Shown here one piece after another: positions 6,081 to 11,510 of a stretch of 11,510 nt of DNA (the stretch's first letter is position 1; the number at the start of each line of letters is the position of its first letter). The notes under the pieces were generated by a model, which was not told the DNA's origin, made no database searches, and worked only from the letters and a program-made list of their open reading frames with translations. The stretch lies in the NCBI GenBank assembly GCA_036336695.1, contig JAYZFQ010000020.1, forward strand, positions 1-11,510, given 5' to 3'. Origin of the DNA: GCA-2729515 sp036336695. Lineage in GTDB: Bacteria > Myxococcota_A > UBA9160 > SMWR01. The translations under genes were made by a program, and so were the position numbers.

Positions 6081-6453
6081 CGAAGGGGACGCGAAGCAAG
6101 CCCAGGAAGGCGCACGCTCCGTCATCGAAGCCGGGGCGCGTTTCGCAGGGCTGGTCGTGCTCCACGGGGCTGCCCGGATCGACGGTGCGGTGGAGGGCCA
6201 GGTCATCGGTGCCGAGTGTCTCGAGATCGGGGAGGGGGCGGCGGTGCACGCAGAGATCGAGGCCGGGGAGGTCCATGTTGCTGGCCAGGTCGAAGGGGCG
6301 GTGCGCGCGACGCGGCGGATCGCGCTCGGCCCGCGGGCCTGGGTCCGGGGCCGGATCCAGGCCCCGGCGTTTGCGGCAGAGGAGGGCGCTCGGGTCGACG
6401 CCGAGTGCCGCATGGCGGCTGCGGGGTCAGGAGACCCTCCCAGCCACCCCTAG
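6073..6453 (+). CDS. Bactofilin (polymer-forming cytoskeletal protein)
   Basis: A 126-residue bactofilin: a small right-handed beta-helix protein that polymerises into nucleotide-independent filaments and scaffolds localised processes. The beta-helix core spans about residues 15-105 and shows the family's periodic pattern: SVIEAGARFAGLVV, ARIDGAVEGQVIG, CLEIGEGAAVHAEI, VHVAGQVEGAVRA, IALGPRAWVRGRI. Short disordered ends flank it. ATG at 6073 overlaps the end of parB by 8 bp, so translation is probably coupled; a longer in-frame start at 5908 would lie mostly inside parB and is rejected. In Myxococcus, bactofilins BacNOP with PadC position ParAB-parS, so this linkage suggests, but does not prove, a role in chromosome or cell-pole organisation. 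Confidence 0.88.
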   Translation: MPDEGDAKQAQEGARSVIEAGARFAGLVVLHGAARIDGAVEGQVIGAECLEIGEGAAVHAEIEAGEVHVAGQVEGAVRATRRIALGPRAWVRGRIQAPAFAAEEGARVDAECRMAAAGSGDPPSHP

Positions 6454-6466
6454 CCGGACGCTCGTT

Positions 6467-6501
6467 CGGGGGCCGCCGCCCGTCGGGGTATCCGGCCCCC
6501 G
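6467..6501 (+). other. Perfect 9-bp inverted repeat after the bactofilin gene
   Basis: CGGGGGCCG (6467-6475) and CGGCCCCCG (6493-6501) are perfect inverse complements with a 17-nt loop. It begins 13 bp after the bactofilin stop. No T-tract follows, so it is not a standard intrinsic terminator, but it may stabilise the upstream mRNA 3' end or contribute to termination or processing. Confidence 0.55.
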
Positions 6502-6573
6502 CCTGCGCCCGGAACGTTGTGACACGGCTTGAAGTTCCGCCCGGCTATGCAAGAATTCCGCCGCCCGGTGAGA

Positions 6574-6593
6574 CGCCGTCGCTCGCGACGGCG
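6574..6593 (+). other. Strong tetraloop hairpin in the atp leader
   Basis: CGCCGTCG (6574-6581), loop CTCG (6582-6585) and CGACGGCG (6586-6593) form a perfect 8-bp GC-rich stem with a four-base loop. It lies about 160 bp upstream of atpF'. It lacks a T-run. It may be a structural element of the leader RNA, or DNA dyad symmetry bound by a protein. Confidence 0.55.
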
Positions 6594-6755
6594 CCCCGAG
6601 ACGGTCCGACCCCTCGCGCCCCGGCCACGCAGCCGGCAAACGATCGGCGACGGGACGGCCGAAGCCGGGCGGATGCACCCGGACCGATCGGAAGGTTTCC
6701 AGAGAAGCGCCCCTCGCACGCGGATGCTGCGAGAGTGGGGCAGGACGAAGAAGAA

Positions 6756-7295
6756 TTGAATCCCCCCAGTTCTTGGTTCCGGCACAGCGCGTATTTTTCC
6801 GTTGCCCTCGTGGGCACGTTGCTGGGCTTCGTCGAAGCGGCGTCGGCCGCCGAGGGGAGCCTGGTTCTCGTACCGGACCTCACGATGGTCGTGGCGCTCC
6901 TGGTGTTCTTCGTGCTGCTGATCTTTCCCGTCGACCGGTTCTTGTTCCAGCCGATCTTCCAGGCCCTCGACGCGCGGCGCGACCGAATCGCTGGAACGCG
7001 CGCACGGGCCGAGCAACTAGAGGCCGATGCTGCCGCGGCGCTCGAACGCTACGAAACGGCGGTGCAAGAGGTCCGGGCGGAGTCCGAGGCGGCGCGAAAG
7101 GAAGCCCTCGGCGGGGCGCGCGAAGCGTCTCAATCCGAGACCGACGGGGCGCGCCAGGAGGCCGAGGCGAGTCTCCTGCGGGCGCGCGAGGAAATCCTTC
7201 GCGACCTGGAAACCGCCCGCGCCACCCTGCGCCAGCAGGCGGAAACCCTGGCGCGGGAAGCGGCCACGACCGTACTCGGCAGGCCCCTCACGTGA
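6756..7295 (+). CDS. atpF': ATP synthase Fo subunit b' (peripheral stalk)
   Basis: A 179-residue b-type subunit forming half of the peripheral stalk that holds F1 against rotation. A hydrophobic segment at about residues 12-32 ends in AASAAE and resembles a signal peptide; the main membrane segment is about 42-57 (LTMVVALLVFFVLLIF), followed by PVDRFLFQPIFQALDARRDRI and a long charged coiled coil (about 65-165). The start is uncertain: TTG at 6756 is preceded by AGGA (6742-6745), while in-frame GTG at 6735 would add seven residues. It is followed by a second b gene overlapping by 4 bp. I assign b' because it comes first and is the more divergent; the symbol atpX is also used. Confidence 0.88.
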   Translation: MNPPSSWFRHSAYFSVALVGTLLGFVEAASAAEGSLVLVPDLTMVVALLVFFVLLIFPVDRFLFQPIFQALDARRDRIAGTRARAEQLEADAAAALERYETAVQEVRAESEAARKEALGGAREASQSETDGARQEAEASLLRAREEILRDLETARATLRQQAETLAREAATTVLGRPLT

Positions 7296-7867
7296 GGACG
7301 GCAAGCCGCGTCATCAGCGCCCTCGCCGGTGTGTTTGCGCCTGGCGCGGCCCTCGCGGCCGGCGATGGCGGGTCGGCGGGTACCGAAATCTTCTGGACCG
7401 TGGTGAACCTGCTGCTGCTCTTCGGGGTGCTCTGGTATTTCGGGCGCAAGCCCCTCGTGGCCTGGTTCGCGGAACGGCGCGACCGGATTCAGGGCGAGGT
7501 CGAGGCGGCGGCCGACCTGCGGCGCGAGGCGGAGGAGCGCCACGCGCGCTGGGAGCGCAAGCTCGGCGAACTCGAGACCGAGCTGGAAGAGATCCGCGGG
7601 AGCGTGCGTGCCCGCGCCGAGACGGAGCGCGAACGCATCCTGGCGGACGCACGCAGTGCAGCGGAGCGCATTCGGGCGGATGCCGAGGTGTCGATCGACC
7701 AGGAGCTGCGGCGCGCACGCGAGGAGTTGCGCCGCGAAGCGGCGGACCTCTCCGTCGAACTCGCCGCCGACCTGCTGCGCGGCCAGATCACCGATACAGA
7801 TCGGGACCGCCTGATCGAGGAATTCGTGTCGAAGATCGAACAGCCGTCGAGCGGTTCGGGGAGCTGA
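7292..7867 (+). CDS. atpF: ATP synthase Fo subunit b (peripheral stalk)
   Basis: A 191-residue b subunit, the second peripheral stalk chain. Residues 1-23 (RTASRVISALAGVFAPGAALAAG) look like a cleavable signal peptide with ALA before the junction. The membrane segment is about 32-50 (EIFWTVVNLLLLFGVLWYF), followed by GRKPLVAWFAERRDRI and a coiled coil rich in Glu, Arg and Ala to about residue 160. The C-terminus contacts subunit delta, encoded next. GTG at 7292 overlaps the atpF' stop (GTGA), indicating translational coupling. The long open frame upstream of this start belongs to the atpF' region in another phase and is not coding. Confidence 0.9.
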   Translation: MRTASRVISALAGVFAPGAALAAGDGGSAGTEIFWTVVNLLLLFGVLWYFGRKPLVAWFAERRDRIQGEVEAAADLRREAEERHARWERKLGELETELEEIRGSVRARAETERERILADARSAAERIRADAEVSIDQELRRAREELRREAADLSVELAADLLRGQITDTDRDRLIEEFVSKIEQPSSGSGS

Positions 7868-7872
7868 GCGGT

Positions 7873-8415
7873 ATGCGATCCAGCGCCGCAGCGCGACGTT
7901 ATTCGAAGGCCCTTTTCGCCCTCGCCCAGGAGACCGGCGACGTGGATGCGGTGCGAAGCGAGCTCGCGAAGCTTTCCGGCGTCCTGGCGGGCAACCAGGA
8001 GCTCCGCGACGCGATTTTCCGCCCGCTGCACCCGGGCGCGGAGCGGCGGGCCGTCCTGACCGCGGTCTGCGACCAGCTCGGCGCGAGCAGGATCGTGCGC
8101 AACTTCTGCGCGTTCCTGGTCGACCAGCGCCGCGCGATCGACTTCGAAGGGATCTGCGCCGCCTACGGCGAACTTGCGGACCAGATGGCGGGTCGGGTGC
8201 GCGCGCGGGTCGTCTCGGCCAGCGCGCTTCGCGACGACCAGCGCGAACGCCTGCGCGGTGCGTTGGCGGCGCGCACGGGCCAGCAGGTCGACCTCGAAGA
8301 AAGCGTGGACCCGGCGCTGCTCGGCGGCGCCGTGGCTTCGGTCGGCGGCCTCGTGTTCGACGGAAGTCTCCGCACCCAGCTTGAACGGCTGCGAACCAGT
8401 TTGACGGAAGGATAG
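7873..8415 (+). CDS. atpH: ATP synthase F1 subunit delta
   Basis: A 180-residue delta subunit (OSCP homologue), the normal length, which links the top of the F1 hexamer to the b/b' stalk. The N-terminal helical domain begins SSAAARRYSKALFALAQETGDVDAV, typical of the family. The C-terminal signature DPALLGGAVASVGGLVFDGS lies near residues 148-167, ending in a helix TQLERLRTSL. ATG at 7873 lies 5 bp after atpF with GGGGAG (7858-7863) at 9-bp spacing. A longer in-frame extension upstream overlaps atpF and has no family similarity. The end of the gene contains the atpA ribosome-binding site. Confidence 0.95.
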   Translation: MRSSAAARRYSKALFALAQETGDVDAVRSELAKLSGVLAGNQELRDAIFRPLHPGAERRAVLTAVCDQLGASRIVRNFCAFLVDQRRAIDFEGICAAYGELADQMAGRVRARVVSASALRDDQRERLRGALAARTGQQVDLEESVDPALLGGAVASVGGLVFDGSLRTQLERLRTSLTEG

Positions 8416-8419
8416 GGAC

Positions 8420-9961
<1,542 letters not shown>

Positions 9962-9962
9962 C

Positions 9963-10835
9963 ATGCCGAACCTGAAGGATATTCGTCGGCGCATCGAAAG
10001 CGTCGGCAAGACGCAGCAGATCACGCGCGCCATGCGAATGGTGGCGGGTGCAAAGTTGCGCCGGGCCCAGAATGCGATCGAATCGGCCCGGCCCTACGCC
10101 GAGCGCATGCGCGGAACGCTTTCCGAAGTTGCCCGGGTCCAGAAGGATTCGGCCCACCCCCTGTTGCAGGCGCGCGAAACCGTCAAGGCGGTGGAATTCG
10201 TACTGGTGAGTTCCGACCGCGGCCTCTGCGGTGCGTTCAACGCAAACATCGTGAAGGCATCGGAGCCGCTTGTCGCCGAGGCGCTCGAAGCCGGGCGCGA
10301 GGTCACCCTCATGACCGCGGGCCGGAAGGTGCGCGACCACTACAAACGCAAACACGCGAAACGCCTGGGCACGCATCATCCCCAGGAGGGCTGGGTGGAA
10401 TACGGCCAGGCAGCGACGATCGCCCGGGATATCGCGACGCGGTACGAGGCCGGCGAGGTCGACGAAGTGTGCCTCGTGTACAGCGAGTTCGTCTCGGCCC
10501 TGACCCAGACGCCCCGCGTGGTGACCCTGCTGCCCTTCGCGCCGCCCGATTCCGGCGAGTCCGACGACGAAGCAGAGGCCCTGGCCTACGAGATCGAGCC
10601 GAATCCCCAGGCGCTCCTCGACGCCCTGGTGCCGCGCGCGCTGGAAGTCGAGGTCTACCGCGCGCTTCTCGAGAACCAGGCCGGCGAACATGCTGCGCGC
10701 ATGGCAGCCATGGAAGCGGCGACCCGGAACACCGAAGAGTTGATCGAAAAACTCACGCTCCAGTACAACCGTGCCCGCCAGGCCGCGATCACGAAGGAAC
10801 TGGTCGAGATCGTGAGCGGCGCGGAAGCGCTCTAG
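9963..10835 (+). CDS. atpG: ATP synthase F1 subunit gamma (central rotor)
   Basis: A 290-residue gamma subunit, the rotating shaft inside the alpha/beta hexamer. The N-terminal helix PNLKDIRRRIESVGKTQQITRAMRMVA (residues 2-28) and the C-terminal helix containing NTEELIEKLTLQYNRARQAAITKELVEIV are the family's paired coiled coil. The central Rossmann-like domain has VLVSSDRGLCGAFNANI at about 80-96. Start ATG at 9963 is one base after the atpA stop; an in-frame ATG at 9915 lies inside atpA and is rejected because the family N-terminus begins at MPNLKDI. A GGGGAG at 9943-9948 is rather distant, so coupling to atpA is likely. Length is normal. Confidence 0.97.
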   Translation: MPNLKDIRRRIESVGKTQQITRAMRMVAGAKLRRAQNAIESARPYAERMRGTLSEVARVQKDSAHPLLQARETVKAVEFVLVSSDRGLCGAFNANIVKASEPLVAEALEAGREVTLMTAGRKVRDHYKRKHAKRLGTHHPQEGWVEYGQAATIARDIATRYEAGEVDEVCLVYSEFVSALTQTPRVVTLLPFAPPDSGESDDEAEALAYEIEPNPQALLDALVPRALEVEVYRALLENQAGEHAARMAAMEAATRNTEELIEKLTLQYNRARQAAITKELVEIVSGAEAL

Positions 10836-10854
10836 AGAAGGAAGGACTGCCCCG

Positions 10855-11510
<656 letters not shown>

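Larger units (their letters stand above)
6454..6755 (+). other. Non-coding leader between bactofilin gene and ATP synthase operon
   Basis: About 300 bp with no convincing gene: the open frames here lack family motifs, and the frame open upstream of atpF' overlaps the bactofilin gene in another phase. It holds two strong inverted repeats (listed separately) and several GC-rich smaller dyads. TTGAAG (6529-6534) and TATGCA (6546-6551) resemble promoter hexamers, but their 11-bp spacing is too short, so I cannot place a promoter. It probably carries the 5' untranslated region of the atp operon. Confidence 0.6.

Noticed and set aside
6529..6759. 76-codon open frame in the atp leader
   Set aside because: It is Arg-rich low-complexity sequence that runs through the tetraloop hairpin, starts without a ribosome-binding site and has no recognisable motif.
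7286..7297. Palindrome CCTCACGTGAGG at the atpF'/atpF junction as a possible fourth parS
   Set aside because: Only the TCACGTGA core fits a generic parS. The outer bases (CC/GG) do not match the GTT/AAC arms of the three intergenic sites, and it is explained by coding sequence around the GTGA overlap.

Overview
This GC-rich window (by eye roughly two thirds G+C or more) is a conserved chromosomal housekeeping block. All recognisable genes are on the + strand, with very short gaps or stop/start overlaps. The order rpmH-rnpA-yidD-yidC-khpB(jag)-rsmG-parA-parB-bactofilin-atpF'-atpF-atpH-atpA-atpG-atpD is the order I associate with Deltaproteobacteria in the broad sense (Desulfuromonadia/Geobacter-like, Myxococcota, Binatota-like lineages). 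In those lineages the ATP synthase genes for both b-type subunits follow parAB, and atpB/atpE lie elsewhere. A two-membrane bacterium fits a YidC with a large periplasmic domain and the paired b/b' subunits. I cannot name a genus. The block is probably close to oriC, because rpmH-rnpA-yidC and parAB-parS usually are, but no dnaA or origin lies inside the window.

Layout. 1-668: end of ribosomal protein L34, the RNase P protein and the YidD membrane factor. 677-2362: the YidC membrane insertase. 2402-3313: RNA-binding KhpB/Jag with an unusual 30-bp tandem repeat encoding an RGG/DR-rich linker. 3314-3451: intergenic DNA with two perfect parS palindromes in a partly duplicated context; mnmE and mnmG, often found at this point, are absent. 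3452-4078: a divergent RsmG (16S rRNA m7G methyltransferase family). 4079-4281: intergenic DNA with a third parS and a plausible extended -10 promoter. 4282-6453: parA, parB and a bactofilin gene, overlapping by a few bases. 6454-6755: a leader of about 300 bp with two strong hairpins and no convincing gene. 6756-11510: the F1Fo ATP synthase stalk and catalytic genes, with atpD cut by the window end.

The genes form three functional groups: RNA and membrane-protein biogenesis; chromosome segregation and cell organisation (ParA, ParB, three parS sites, bactofilin scaffold); and energy conservation. No mobile element, CRISPR array, tRNA, rRNA or defence gene is visible. I see no undescribed multi-gene system. 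The points most worth checking are the parS cluster and its relation to the parA promoter, the missing mnmEG, the RsmG lacking several family residues, the repeat-expanded KhpB linker, signal-peptide-like N-termini on both ATP synthase b subunits, and the structured atp leader.
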